Assembly: GCA_030765065.1 (NCBI GenBank)
Contig: CM060983.1
Span: forward strand, 54,000,067 to 54,064,066
From: Deroplatys truncata
Taxonomy: Eukaryota; Arthropoda; Insecta; Mantodea; Mantidae
DNA: 64,000 nucleotides
Reading direction: 5' to 3'
Below the pieces are notes generated by a model. That model saw nothing but the letters and a program-made list of their open reading frames with translations. It searched no databases and had not been told where the DNA came from. Below, piece by piece: positions 36,070 through 47,867 of the stretch (position 1 is the first letter of the stretch; each line of letters opens with the position of its first letter). The position numbers and the translations under genes were made by a program.

Positions 36070-37640
36070 ATGGGTAGGAAGAAGACCGCCGCAGCCTCCA
36101 AGCTTCCTCCTCGTGAGGAAGCCACTAATAGCACCGCCGCCAACGAGGAAAGTCTTCCAGCCTCTCCGCCGCCGCCACCGCCAATCGAAGCGCCCAGCGC
36201 CACCTCTCCAGCCAGCGCAGCCAGCCACACACCGCCGACCAGCGTGCCTGCACGCTACTCCGCAGTTGTCCGGGGAGTGCACCGCCACCTTCCGGACAGT
36301 TTGTTGCTCACCGCTGCCCAGCGCTTCTGGCCGTCTGCGGCCAAAGCGACAAGGATTAGGAATGACAGAGGTCCCACACCGCTGGTCCGACTAACGTTCA
36401 TGGAGGAGGAAGACTACTCGGCGGCCCTACATGCAGGAATGCCCTTATTAAGGCAAACCCTGGTGATAGAGGCCAGCCGCAGTGTACGACCGACTCCATG
36501 CCGCCGCTGCTGCCTATACGGGCACACCGCCGCGTCTTGTGACGCCGCACCCCGCTGCCACTACTGTGGCAACGGGATCAACACCTCCGACTGCAGGGCA
36601 CACGACCTGACACGCCGCCGCCGCTTCTGCGCCTCCTGTGGGGGCAAGGGGCACTACACTGGCCAGGCCGTCTGCCCACTCTATCCACGCAGACCATCGC
36701 CGCACATCACAGAGCCCACGCAGAACATCACGCCATCCCACAACGACTCACCGCAGATACAACAGCACATAGCAGACGCCAACGACTTACTCAAGCAGCA
36801 ATCAACCAAGACCACCGACATCATCGACGCCATACAGGACCTTCACGCTGAGGTGCTCAACCTTGCCAGTAGGCTCTCTGCCCTGGAAGAGCACCTCAAC
36901 TCACAGTTCACGGAGGTCGTCAGCATCATAGACGAGTCACATGACGTCACCAAGAAACGCCTCGTCAACAATGTCAACAGCCACTTCGATGAACACGCAG
37001 AATCTATGAAGAAACTAGATCGCCACTACGCAGACATCACAAAACAACTCACGCAGCACCACAAAGAGGCACTCTCCAAGATTCAACAGCAACACCTAGA
37101 CGCACTCGACTTTATGGAGGAAAGCCGAAACCAGACGGCTGATGGTTTTGATCGCCTCCAGGACCTCAACAAGCGCATGGAGGGGAACCTGCACCACCAT
37201 CTCGACAACCCGTCTCCACATGCAGCATCACCTCACGCCGCATCGCCTCATCCGCGTGCCCGGAGATAAATCCCGGGTGCGCAACCACCGACGCGGAACG
37301 ACTCTACGCCACTCACACTCCGATGCCCGGAGGTAACAGGCCCGGGCTCGGTACGATCAACGACTGTTAAGCCACCACTGTTTCTAGGTTACTGTCAGGG
37401 CCTCGGCCATGACTTTTACCTATTCCCCACTGAGGAGATTGTCCACTTTGGAATTCTCCGATTTCAAGGAATCACCCACGAACCGCAGGATTGCTACGGC
37501 GGAACCAGCCAACACAACACCAATTATGCCCCTAATAAATAGCGCCACCACAGCATAAGACCCTTCTTTTCCTCTTCCTTTTTCCTTTCTACAACCTATA
37601 CATATCTCTGTTTTTCCTTAAACCTTTATTCCTGTTTTCC

Positions 37641-37673
<33 letters not shown>
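36060..37673 (+). mobile_element. Plus-strand ORF1-only element inserted in the minus-strand one
   Basis: Begins within a few bases of its own ATG and ends in a ~30-base A-tail (37643-37673). Both flanks belong to the ORF1 of the minus-strand element. A clear target duplication was not found, so a small deletion at the junction is possible. Confidence 0.75.
36070..37269 (+). CDS. LINE-type ORF1 protein (RRM-like, CCHC knuckles, coiled coil), 399 aa
   Basis: Intact frame from ATGGGTAGG. The order of parts is a basic start (MGRKK), a Pro/Ala-rich region (20-60), an RRM-like segment (~62-138, ARYSAVVRGV to LVIEASR), and zinc knuckles. These are C144-X2-C147-X4-H152-X4-C157, then a C163-X2-C166 pair with C175/H178, then C187-X2-C190-X4-H195-X6-C202. 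A long Gln/His-rich coiled coil (~225-375) and a His/Pro/Arg-rich end follow. This is the layout of ORF1 proteins of jockey/R1-like LINEs, which bind RNA in the cytoplasm and aid target-primed insertion. No ORF2 follows; only ~370 bases separate the stop from the A-tail. No disabling mutation is seen. Confidence 0.82.
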   Translation: MGRKKTAAASKLPPREEATNSTAANEESLPASPPPPPPIEAPSATSPASAASHTPPTSVPARYSAVVRGVHRHLPDSLLLTAAQRFWPSAAKATRIRNDRGPTPLVRLTFMEEEDYSAALHAGMPLLRQTLVIEASRSVRPTPCRRCCLYGHTAASCDAAPRCHYCGNGINTSDCRAHDLTRRRRFCASCGGKGHYTGQAVCPLYPRRPSPHITEPTQNITPSHNDSPQIQQHIADANDLLKQQSTKTTDIIDAIQDLHAEVLNLASRLSALEEHLNSQFTEVVSIIDESHDVTKKRLVNNVNSHFDEHAESMKKLDRHYADITKQLTQHHKEALSKIQQQHLDALDFMEESRNQTADGFDRLQDLNKRMEGNLHHHLDNPSPHAASPHAASPHPRARR

Positions 37674-37766
37674 GAAGAGGTTCCTGCCTTAGCAGGAGCG
37701 GCGGCAGAGCGGACCTTCTTCTTCGCCATCTCCGAATTTTGCACAATCCAGCGCCTGTTTCCCGAA

Positions 37767-37822
37767 GAGTATGCTGACACCCACATACATCAGTGCTGGC
37801 TAAAGCATTAGTCAGCATACTC
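37767..37822 (-). other. Stem-loop in the 5' leader of the minus-strand ORF1 element
   Basis: gagtatgctgac (37767-37778) is perfectly complementary to gtcagcatactc (37811-37822), with a 32-base loop and near-complementary extension outward. It lies 32 bases upstream of the ATG at 37735. Confidence 0.6.
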
Positions 37823-37830
37823 CTCGTGTA

Positions 37831-38265
37831 TTTTAACTTAGGTTTGTTGATGTTTGGGCTCTGCCTATACTGCCAACAGGACTCCGTGACGGTCAGCCCA
37901 TTATTTTGTGCTATTTTACAACTTCGAGGTAGTCCTTAGGTACGACGAAGATGGAACCCAAACTTCTACCTTCAACTAGGTAAACAAAAAAGATGTCTAA
38001 CTCTCTCCCTCTTGCAGTGTAGTTTAGATTAGTTATTAGAAAAACTCTAGCCTCTCTTGGAATTATACGTTAATAATGCCATCCCTTCACCACCCTGTCC
38101 TATTTTTGTCTAGGTGTTCATTTTTATGTTAGGGGTTCAAATTAGTAGTTAAAAATAAGGGAAGTGGAAATTTAAAACTTGTAGGGTAGGTTATAATTTA
38201 TTCCAGTTTCTAAAACCCAAGTGTACCAGTTTTTGTCAATATCATACCAAAATATTCCTTTATAA
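37831..38265. other. Intergenic sequence, nothing recognised
   Basis: No frame or repeat of interest. Confidence 0.4.
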
Positions 38266-38268
38266 AAA

Positions 38269-39090
38269 ATCTGATGTTGTTACACTCACATGACTTTCTC
38301 TACTCTTGTACAAACTATTTTTACAAACGTTTATTCTCCATATGCTTCATGTTAATCGAGATCTCGAGATGTCAATCTTATTGCTAATTTTCTTGTAGAA
38401 TATGGTAGGTTATAAGCGATAGTCAAATATTTTAAGCGCTGGTTGCTATGTGGCGCATTCCATTCTCTTTGCATGTCCAGGACATAAAAATTTAATAACG
38501 AATTTGAGAAAAAGTATAAGTATTGGAAAATTTAAGGGAATAACAAGCAATATCTCGAAAATGGTTCAGTCTAAAAAAAAACGTATACGACATAAATTGT
38601 GTATTTTAACGCGATCTACATTTTTGAGCAGTAAAATTTTGTCTATCCCTTATGGTTTGCCAGTTATGCAAAAGTCGTTCACAATGAAGAATACTTTAGG
38701 AGACATCCCCAGAAAATTCAAGATATACATTTCATTTGTCATGAAAATATCTTAAACATATTATACTTTAATCAAAATCGTTAGAATCAGTTTTGAGAAA
38801 TTTAAAATTTTCGAAAAATGTTCCATGTAAAGGGTAGTATGGGGTGTGGGGATTTTCTTGAAAACCTTCGTGTCGCATCTCTGGAAGATACTGAACCTAA
38901 ATACCAAGTTTGGTGTTTATCCGACTGTTCTTTTCTGAGTTATGCTGTTCACAGACAGACACACAGGCACAAAATGCTTTTTTTTGGGATTCAGAGGGTC
39001 TCAAAACATGTATTTCCGGTGAAATTTCGGTATCGAAGTTTCGGGTGGAATACAATACTTCCCCTACTTACTATATGTAGTAGAGAAAGT
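38269..39090 (+). mobile_element. R-family element
   Basis: Full set of landmarks from atctgatgttgttacactca to ctatatgtagtagagaaagt, with A-runs on both sides. The CA tract is short (38954-38969), and the frame across it (38818-39171) runs past the element end. Confidence 0.9.
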
Positions 39091-39945
39091 AAAAGAAGTT
39101 CAGCGAAATCAGAGGGAAATTTGGTGTTACGAACAGGATATACAATTCCCCCTTCAATAACTCAATTTTAATAGTAATTTATGGTATAGGAGATTAATAT
39201 AGGATTTAGATATTGAGTAAATATGCCCGTATGTGTTAATTTTGTGTGGCATACAGTATTTTATCAGCTCAAAGTAATTATTTTAATGAAATATATAGAT
39301 TTATTGTTGCTGGACGGGAAACATGGTGGCATCAGTGCTAGTTGTCTTGGAAGTAATGGTTGTAAATAAACTGAAATTGATGGCGGATAGTATAAGTGTA
39401 AATTGAAATGTGTACAGAAGAGGGAGAAATATTTATTACCTACTGATAGGTTCAGGGCAGTGGCATGAATCCTACTAATATGGGTCAAATTTTGGTGTTC
39501 CAAATTTTGGTAATCCCATGAATTTCAGCGATGGCTTCACAAACTGTTACTCTTATCCGATTAAACAATACTTATATGTTGAAATATAAATATTTTACGT
39601 AATTGTTGACAATTTATTTCTGTTAAGTAGTTTTACTTGAAGTCTATTTTCAGAAATGAAATAAAAAGATTGTAGCAACGGATAAAAACGTTTTAATTCA
39701 CTACTGAGATTAAAATCAGCATTGAGACTATTGAAAATAGTTAAAATTATGAGCATGTTCCAACTCATCATTAAAAAACAAAATTGATATATTTTATAGT
39801 GTATGTCCGTCCGGAAGAACAGTGGTTTTCAGTGATGAAAGAATTATCAAAATCGTTTCAGTGGTTTTCGAAATTACCCGCTCCCCCCACAACCATATGG
39901 TTCTTGCCCAAAGTTTTTTTTTTCTTATTTTACTTCAGCTGCCGC
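39091..39945. other. Intergenic sequence, nothing recognised
   Basis: AT-rich. No supported gene. Confidence 0.4.
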
Positions 39946-39946
39946 A

Positions 39947-40695
39947 TGCATAGTAGGTAGAGAAGGTATTGCATTCCACCGAAAAATTCGATAACGAGAT
40001 TTCACCGGAAATACGTTTTTATATCCCTGAATCCACAAAAAGATTTTTTTTAAAAAAAATGTCTGTGTATGTGTGTCTGAAAACGGCATAACTCAAAAAC
40101 AAAATATGGGATAACTAGCAAACTTGGTATTTAAGTACAGTACCTTCCAAAGATACAACATAAAGATTTTAAAGAAAATCGCCTCACTCCAAACTATACT
40201 TTACATGGAACATGTTTCGAATTTTTTTTATTTTTTTAAAAATGGCTCTAACTTCATTCGTATAACTGGTAAACGTTAAGCGATAGACGAAAACGTACTA
40301 CACAAAAAATGTAGATCTCTTTAAAACACACGATTTATTTCAAATAACTTGTTTGTGGCATCAGCCATTTCCGAGATAACCGTTATTAATGGTTTGAATT
40401 GTTCAATCCTTTGTAATTCTTTAAAGTCTTGTTGATTTTCAATTGTTTCTCGCGGCTGCATAGAGAGGGTATGTCATTTTAAGGCCAATATTTATAGCGT
40501 CCAGTTCTTAAACATTTAATTATCGCTGTTCCCTTTACATTTATAACGAAATATGTAAGGTAGCTACTTCTGCAAAGGTTTGTTCCATGAAAATGAAGTA
40601 GATAGAAAAATAAGCTTTCGTAAGAATAGTTTTTATACCCATTAATAAAGCATAGAGGGTGGAGAAAGTCGTGTGGATGTAATACATCAGATTTT
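39947..40695 (-). mobile_element. R2-subfamily copy, reverse
   Basis: gcatagtaggtagagaaggt, gtctgtgtatgtgtgtctga, cataactcaaaaacaaaat, ctggtaaacgttaagcgata and the end cgtgtggatgtaatacatca at 40670-40690 follow the family order. An internal deletion near 40245 removes part of the body. Confidence 0.75.
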
Positions 40696-41385
40696 TTTAT
40701 TCAAGGAGTCCCAATATTTCCCCTACATACTATAGGTAGTTGGCAGAGAATTTAAAAACATACCTGATTAAAGCTAACTGCATTTCTTCGCTGACTTATA
40801 TTTGAATTATCTGCGTATCACTTGCGCGTGTATATGACGTGTATAAATACACAAGCTAAACTCGCATTATAATCTAAGAAATTTTCTTTTGGTAAAGTTG
40901 GCTAAAATTCGCAGTAAATAGCAAATGTAGGCGTTACGTTACAAGAAGCGTTGGAGAGGGAGCTAGTTTTCTCAAAGGTAGATCTGAATCAAAGGGTTTT
41001 TTTTATATCCTTGACATAGAAGGGAAGCTCGCCGGAAAGTTTAATAAAAATCTTTGCGGAAGGAAGTAGGATATATATGAAATGGAGCGAACGTTTTAGT
41101 GGTCGTGCAATAGAATTCCTTTCGTTTGCACTGAGGTGCCTTTCATGATGCTAATCCTTCGCTTCCTTGCCAATTTGGCTGACAAACGACTATCACGAAA
41201 CCAAAGTTAAATGTAACGACGAATCTTGATAAATGTTCTCCACAAAGGGTTTCATTACGTCGTTACAGATTCACAGGCACATAAGAGGTGACTTTGGCGA
41301 CGTCTTTTGTTGAAAAACAACTCGAATAATATGCATTCCGTGACTAGTGCACTCTCTTTGCATCCACTAATGAGAGACAAAATAA
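40696..41385. other. Intergenic sequence, nothing recognised
   Basis: No motif-bearing frame; no shared repeat. Confidence 0.4.
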
Positions 41386-41388
41386 AAA

Positions 41389-42306
41389 ATCTGATGTGTT
41401 ACACTCACATGACTTTCTCTACTCTTGTTCAAAGTATTTTTACAAACGCTTATTCTCCATCTAGTTCATGTTAATCGAGATAAACATTTGCAAACTCTAT
41501 CTTATTGCTAATTTTTTTGTAGATGTAACGGGAAAATATATTTACAAGGGCAATATAGAAAAACAGTAGCCTTTAAGCACATACATATCTCTTAATAGCT
41601 GGTTGCTAAGTGCAGCACCATTCCCTTTGCCACAGATTATAACTCTTTGCATATACAAGACAAAAAATAATAACGAATTCCCATTTGAGAAAATAAGTAT
41701 TGAAAAATTTAAGGGAATAACAAGCAATATCTCCAAAATGGTTCACTCAACAAAAAAAATGTATATGACATAAATTGTGTATTTTAACGCGATCTACATT
41801 TTTTGCGTAGTAAACTTTTGTCTATCTCTTATGGTTTACCAGTTATGCAAATGTCGTTTACAACGAAGAATACTTTTGGAGATATTCCCAGAAAATTCAA
41901 GATATACATTTTATTTGTCATAAAAATATCTTAAACATATGATATTTTAATCAAAATTGTTAGAGCCATTTTTGAGAAAATTAAAATTTTCGAAAAATCT
42001 TCCATGTAAAAGGTACTCTGGGGTGGGGGGATTTTCTTGAAAACCTTCGTGTCGCATCCTTGGAAGATACTGAACCCAAATACCAAGTTTGGTGTTTATC
42101 CGACTGTTCGTTTCTGAGTTATGCTGTCCACAGACACACACACAGACACACAGACAGACACACAGACACACACACGGACATGTTTCCAAAAATGCTTTTT
42201 TTGGATTCAGGGGGTCTCAAAACATGTATTTCCGGTGAAATCTCGGTATCGAAGTTTTGGGTGGAATACAATACTTCCCCTACTTACTATACGTAGTAGA
42301 GAAAGT
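41389..42306 (+). mobile_element. R-family element
   Basis: From atctgatgtgttacactcac to ctatacgtagtagagaaagt, with A-runs at both ends. It carries ~60 extra bases in its 5' third (around 41530-41650, where catctctt/actctttgca text is partly doubled). The CA tract is at 42131-42175. Confidence 0.9.
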
Positions 42307-43160
42307 AAAAATCTCACTTCTGCACCCATAAGCTTGTCTAATCATTTTAATTTTTATGGGATTTTCAAACATAAATTATATTCCAATTTTGACTATAATT
42401 TTTAGCAACTCTGCTTTATTAGCATTTCTTATTCGTTGAGTGTGAATGCGTGATAAATTTCGTTAGTAGCAGTAACAATATGTTTTTATCCCTGAAGATA
42501 TTCAATTTGCTACATCGCACATTTTTTCACCGCTTTTAATCAAACGCAGATAGCGTTATTAGTTCACCGGATTTTAAAATAATAATAATAATAATCGTAA
42601 ACTCAGGGAAGTGACATTTAAAGCAAATTGATATACTTCCAGTAATAGCTGATGTATCGGGCGTGAAACAGATTTTTGCCTTTATGTTTAAATTTTTTAT
42701 TTTTTTAATTTAGAATTTACGATTTTCTTTTAAAGGTTTAAGTAAGTAATAAAGATTTTTTTATTTTTAATTATAATTATGCTATTTCTTATTTAACTAA
42801 TAAAATTTAAAAAGAAGTATTGATCAATTTAAAGGTATTATTTCAGGCTAACATTTTCCAACGCTTAGTTATATTTTAAATCACACGTGTTCGCGAATCG
42901 CCATCTACTGTGTTGAAATAAGCAACCGAAATGACATCAGGGGTGGTAAAACTGCTGTACTGTTTCGTCATTACACATAGGACTTCAACTTCAGTTTAAG
43001 TTATTTTATTTAAAATCGTTCTGGTAATACTAACACTATCACCGCGTACGAGGCAAGTATATTTAGTGCACTAACAGCTTTGATTATTATATCGATCTAA
43101 CTGATACATCGTTTGTGTTATTGTTAAAAATTGACCTTCGTGTAGTACTGTAATGTTTGT
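42307..43160. other. AT-rich sequence, nothing recognised
   Basis: Includes (AAT)-rich text near 42580. No gene supported. Confidence 0.4.
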
Positions 43161-43165
43161 CATAC

Positions 43166-43677
43166 TGTGGCGTGTATGTGTGTGTATTTCACGCCAGACA
43201 CATTATTGCGTCGTTGGCGACAGTATTGTTGGGGTAATTCTTTCGGCTGGGGTTTTGAAGTTCGTCTGGCGTGGCAACTCTCGCCACTGTTGATAGCGGT
43301 GGAGAGTGCGGGGAAGTGAGCATGATTCCTTTTTCTTGCGTGTGTTAGCGTCACTTCTGGTCGAGTGTCTGGTGTGGAAGGTCTGTGAATTGTGTGAATG
43401 TAACGGCGTGTGTGTGGCATCTCCCTTCAGTTTCTTCCTTTTTATCTTTTGTGTGTGATGTAGGGGCACCGTGTTATACTGAATAAACCACAGGTAATGT
43501 GATTGATGTGAAATTCTGTGTTTTTGTGATAACTATCCCACGCCTGCTCTGGGATGTGTAGTTTAAGATTCTGGTCCTCTCGCTACCTCTGCAGTTATGC
43601 CTTCCAACGTGTATGCTGTGGTAACTAAAATGTAATATCTAGCTGCAAACCTTTTGGCCTCATCCCGGTATATAACA
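43166..43677 (+). mobile_element. LTR-2 solo LTR (copy 1)
   Basis: TGTGGCGTGTATG..CCCGGTATATAACA, 512 bp, about 85% like the copy at 54273-54802. An AATAAA signal (ctgaataaaccacagg) lies near 43479. The flanks here do not show a matching 4-bp duplication, so the ends rest on the comparison with copy 2. Confidence 0.75.
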
Positions 43678-43721
43678 GTATTGCATTTAATGCAATATTC
43701 GTAATACAGTAGAAAGTAGTA

Positions 43722-43761
<40 letters not shown>

Positions 43762-44465
43762 CAGATCACGTCCGTCTTGGAACAAACACCTGAAGATTAC
43801 CTGTTACGTAGCTGCTTTCACCTACACACAACAGCTGTGTTATCTGTACGCAGGTTAGGACAGCGAGTTGCTAACAGAAAGGTTTCGAGTTCGAATCACG
43901 CTGCAGTCTGCAGAATTATATATTTGTAATACATACTCTACTCTACGTATAAATATATGTACAGAGCCACAACACGTAACTAAGTAAAATTTGTATCACC
44001 CCTGAAACATCTGCAATATACAACCAACATCTACGGCGCGCTTTGGACAACTACGAGATATAACTTCAAGAAGTGGGTTGGGAAGATTTTTTTCGTCGTT
44101 TTCCCTGCTCGTTTGCGGAATGCTAGGTTGGATAATTTGATCCGCAAATTTTCATATTATACTTTTCATAACTACATTTCATTTCCTTCTTTTTCACCTC
44201 CATACCAGGCATTGGGATGATCACCCATCCTGGATATGCTATGATCTAGAGTTTGCTTGCTCCTCGATAGACTACTGACCCAAGGCTTTCGCTTGTAAGA
44301 ACTTGGGGGTGCAAGTCCTACACAGAGGAGGCTAATCCATTGATGAAGAAGAAGAGTTGGGCGGTGGTTCTGTACACTATATATATAACACGCACATGGG
44401 GGGGCGCAACTCACTAACAGCATGAAGATCGGGACCTTGGTGTTATAATTAGAGGAAGGCGTGGG
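43678..44465. other. (AAT)n, tRNA-like scrap and unassigned sequence
   Basis: (AAT)n at 43722-43758. A tRNA-like piece at 43851-43915 has gttaggacagcgagttgct and gagttcgaatc (B box), probably from a SINE. No gene supported to 44465. Confidence 0.5.
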
Positions 44466-44467
44466 GT

Positions 44468-44817
44468 TTGCATTACACTAAAGCATTACATAACACACAT
44501 TGCCTGGAATTTATTAACAAACTTATAGCGACTCTACATTATGAGCTAGGAAGAGAGTATGGACGGAGATGCCTCGATGCCTTGGACCGACCACACACGT
44601 CTTGGTACGACGATCCCCCTCCAACCGTTCTAGCTAAGTTAGACAAGGTTGGCGTCATACCAGACGATTTTAAACAGAGCCCTCCCTTTGGCGTGGTCCG
44701 CGCTAAAGGGAGGGATCGTTAAACTGAAAAATCTAAGAAACCCAATAATGCTATTCTAGTAGCGACAATGCAACACAACGGTGCGTCTGGTAATGACAAT
44801 GGGCTTACTGATACGCC

Positions 44818-44849
<32 letters not shown>

Positions 44850-45075
44850 GTACTAAAGCATTATAAATGCAGAAAAAGAAAGAATCGTACAGTTCATGTG
44901 AAATCCTATTAGTAAAGTGCTACGTAATATCATTTTGTATGCGTTCACTACGGTGGAATACACATTATACAATCAGTTCTAATGAAACCCTATTAATAAA
45001 GTGGTGCTTTTATATGCGTTCATTACGGTGGAATACCCATTAGAGTTGTCCATCCGTCCGTCCGTCCGTTTGTCT
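44468..45075. other. Unassigned small frame, (TA)n and a local duplication
   Basis: The frame 44468-44722 (84 codons) has no recognised motif and is not called. (TA)n lies at 44817-44841. A two-copy duplication follows (about 44891-44968 and 44972-45046; shared tatgcgttcactacggtgga and aatcctattagtaaagtg), then (CCGT)n at 45051-45070. Confidence 0.5.
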
Positions 45076-46900
45076 CTACAAATGAAACAGTTTGCCATCT
45101 GCTGCAAGCATGAAGTTCAGATTTCATGTATAGGAGTTTAAAGAACATTTATCAGTATCATTTCAAATTTGAAGTCAGTTAAAAATTAGGGAAGTTTACA
45201 TATCGAGAACCATCCTAATAATATCAGGCATAGGAATTTTTAAGCAGTAGGCTTCAAGTTATCTACACTTACATCTTTGCACTACAAAACAAGAGAGACC
45301 AAGGGTAAGTGACAGGCAGGTAAAAACAGGTCCGAGTGCTGTCTGCAAATTCCAAAAGACTGTACCAAAAGATGGAGGGTGGTTTGTTATCTACGACAGG
45401 TATGGACATTCTTGACATCCATGTCACCGAGTCTCAAGCGACCTCCATCCTTCCCCTTCTCGTTTGCTGTTTACAACACCCAAGCAGTCTTCTAACCCAG
45501 TGGTGGAACACAGCTCTACACAATTACACATTTATTTAGAGAAGAATGAGTTCTTTCATATTTTATAGTATACATAAATGCTGCAGTGTACTGTGTGTAT
45601 ACAAAATTGTATTATAAACAGTGCAAATAACTGTTAACATAGTTTACAACTATATAATACACTACCTGAAAATAATTATAATCTGCAAATATGAAAATGG
45701 TCCTTATCTAAAACAAGCCAATTTGTAGGTAAGAATAAATAGTTCACGTACAATACAAATCATTTTTCAATATAACTAGCGACTCTTTATTAACACTGAG
45801 GGCCCCTGTTTTAATAAATGAATTGTTTAATTTAAATTTTCTGCAAAAGATACAAAAAAGCATGGGATAGTACCCCATGACTCCAATTAGTTAGCCAATG
45901 TTCAATTGAAGAAAGATTCTATTTATTTACTGCAAAAGCTGGTATTGAGTGTTGTTTGTTCATTTTCCTTACAAGTTTATAGACGATAACATATTTATTT
46001 CTTCAATTTAATAAGTTTGAGATATTTTAAGTTCCAAACCTTTATTGTATGAGTAATAATGAATAGAGGACTAGATTTTGTTTTGTCAATTATGCATACC
46101 TTGCAATCTAATAAATAGGCTTTTCAAAACTAAGAATCAGCATCACATCACTGCTTCAATAGAGGGGTAGCTACGGCCCTCCACGGACCTTCCTCCTGGA
46201 TATGACACGCAGCTCGCCCATACCTGTTCTACAACGTCCTTGCCTATAGTCCAGTGACAATTAACCCTATTTCCTTCTGTATTGGCTTTAGTGCTTAGAA
46301 ATTCCTGTCTGGTTATGATATAAGTGTTCTACTTTACGATTAGCAATCCTACCAGCAAAATAAAGTTACTTTTAACATGTGTTGTGTTACACCATTTTTA
46401 AACAGCCCTGAGTATTAAATTATAAAGTATCCAGCTCAAAATGTTGTGGAAATTGTAGTAGTTGTGTCACCATAACATCAGTACTGACAATATGATCATT
46501 ACATAATCATTACGTTGTTTACCTTGCAATAGGTTGGCCAACTTTTAAAATACATTGTACCAGGCACACAGAACATAGATTTGTGCTCAAAATTATCGTG
46601 CTTCTAAACAAATACAATAACAGTAAAATAATGTTGACAATAATGCCCTATTTTGTAGTAATTGTAATGTCGACGATTACTGCCAGGGTTAGCATACATG
46701 CTTCTGGATCTATTCATCTTCACTGTGAACTGCTGCAGAGTTTAACATCTCAATGACTTAAACATTTTCAGACTCACCACATTCATTCACAAACTTGGAT
46801 GACAAAATGAATAATTTACTATATTGCCAGTCTATTCCAAATTTTAGTTTTTATTAAACCCGTTTTATAAAAAGACTTCGTTCCCAAGATGCGTTGCTGT
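45076..46900. other. Intergenic sequence, nothing recognised
   Basis: 1.8 kb with no motif-bearing frame, no shared repeat and no structured element found. Confidence 0.45.
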
Positions 46901-46959
46901 GGGGAGACGAAATCACTGTCAATGCAAATTCCGCTAATTCTTTCATACCAGCGAAGCTC

Positions 46960-47105
46960 AACCTCTTCTCTCACGAGCTAATGACGTCACATTGTCGCTT
47001 TACCCCGCCGCCTTCCTTTCGTGTTTTTAGTCATCCATGACAGTGCACGAAGCATTTCCCCTTCACTCACTCACTCACTCACTCACTCACTCACAGCTGA
47101 TCATA
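46960..47105 (+). promoter_or_regulatory. Possible gene promoter with a consensus CRE
   Basis: A perfect TGACGTCA palindrome at 46982-46989 lies in a locally GC/CpG-richer stretch (ttaccccgccgccttc). An imperfect (CACT)n tract (47064-47094) leads directly to an ATG with a donor site. No TATA box. Bases and CRE are seen; the promoter role is inferred. Confidence 0.35.
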
Positions 47106-47120
47106 ATGGCGTGTTCCAAG
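47106..47120 (+). CDS. Possible first coding exon (five codons)
   Basis: ATG GCG TGT TCC AAG followed at once by GTAAGC, a good donor; the ATG context is ataATGg. If real, the protein starts MACSK and its next exon lies to the right, possibly outside the window; no convincing acceptor exon was found. Support is only the promoter-like upstream sequence and the splice site. Confidence 0.25.
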
Positions 47121-47865
47121 GTAAGCAAACATATAGTATTCTACATTAGGAATATTTTTGTATTGAAGGGGGAAAAATGGTGAAATGCCTTATGTGCAGA
47201 CATAATTTATCTGTATTTTCCAATATAATATGAAACGACACTTTGAAAAATACCATTGTATTCATTATGGCAAACACGTATAATAATTCTATAGGAACTG
47301 TATGACACTTTCGGGTCCAAATTTCTAGACTTTAAAACAATATAGGTTTGTATTTATAACAACCGGTTTAATTTTGCCTGCAAAGACGCCCCTCCCGATC
47401 TGCTAAAGGGAGTATTTGCTTTGCAGGATTCAACAACCATGAATGATTCTCAGGAAAAATGTTGAGATTTATTTAAGCTTCTTCCTAATGAAACACTTCC
47501 CAATTTGCATACGTCTGCTGCAAATTTAATGTCACTACATATTCTCTAAAATGATAAAATAAAAAGCCAGTATCATAATAGGTTAGGGTGCGATCATTTG
47601 GTTAACCTTTAAGATTCTGTTGGTCATCCTTGGCGGCAAAAATAGATGATTTTGCCAACAGTCACTAAAAGAAAGGCGTTCAGGAAGCTTTTTTTTATGT
47701 TCTTTCCATCAAAAATTACAGTAAAATTAACCGTAGCCGCCGCCACTGTTACAAAGCGACATTAGAGAGGTTCGCTTGTGACTGCCATGCCGCATCCATA
47801 CCTCCGCAAACAATGCGTGGAGGTAAATCTGTTCCCCTTCTTTCACTTAAGGTTGGGCATCATTG
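47121..47865. other. Unassigned sequence (possible intron)
   Basis: No supported frame; AT-rich. Confidence 0.35.
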
Positions 47866-47867
47866 TT

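Larger units (their letters stand above)
34691..37830 (-). mobile_element. ORF1-only LINE-like element, minus strand, interrupted
   Basis: The 3' end is a polyA tail (T-run at 34691-34701). The coding region runs leftward from ATG at 37735. The N-terminus (MAKKKVRSAAAPAKAGTSS, 37735-37679) is cut by a plus-strand element ending in its own A-tail, and coding resumes at 36069 and continues to a stop at 35005. A 5' leader with a 12-bp stem (37767-37778 / 37811-37822) precedes the ATG. GC content is far above the surroundings. After the ORF there are only ~300 bases to the tail, with no endonuclease or reverse transcriptase sequence. Confidence 0.75.

Noticed and set aside
35183-36394. Additional overlapping frames in the LINE region
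   Set aside because: GC-rich shadows of the ORF1 frames. The RRM-like, zinc-knuckle and coiled-coil order fits only the called frames.
43563-43769. Tyrosine-rich 68-codon frame
   Set aside because: Translation of the (AAT)n tract and the LTR-2 end.
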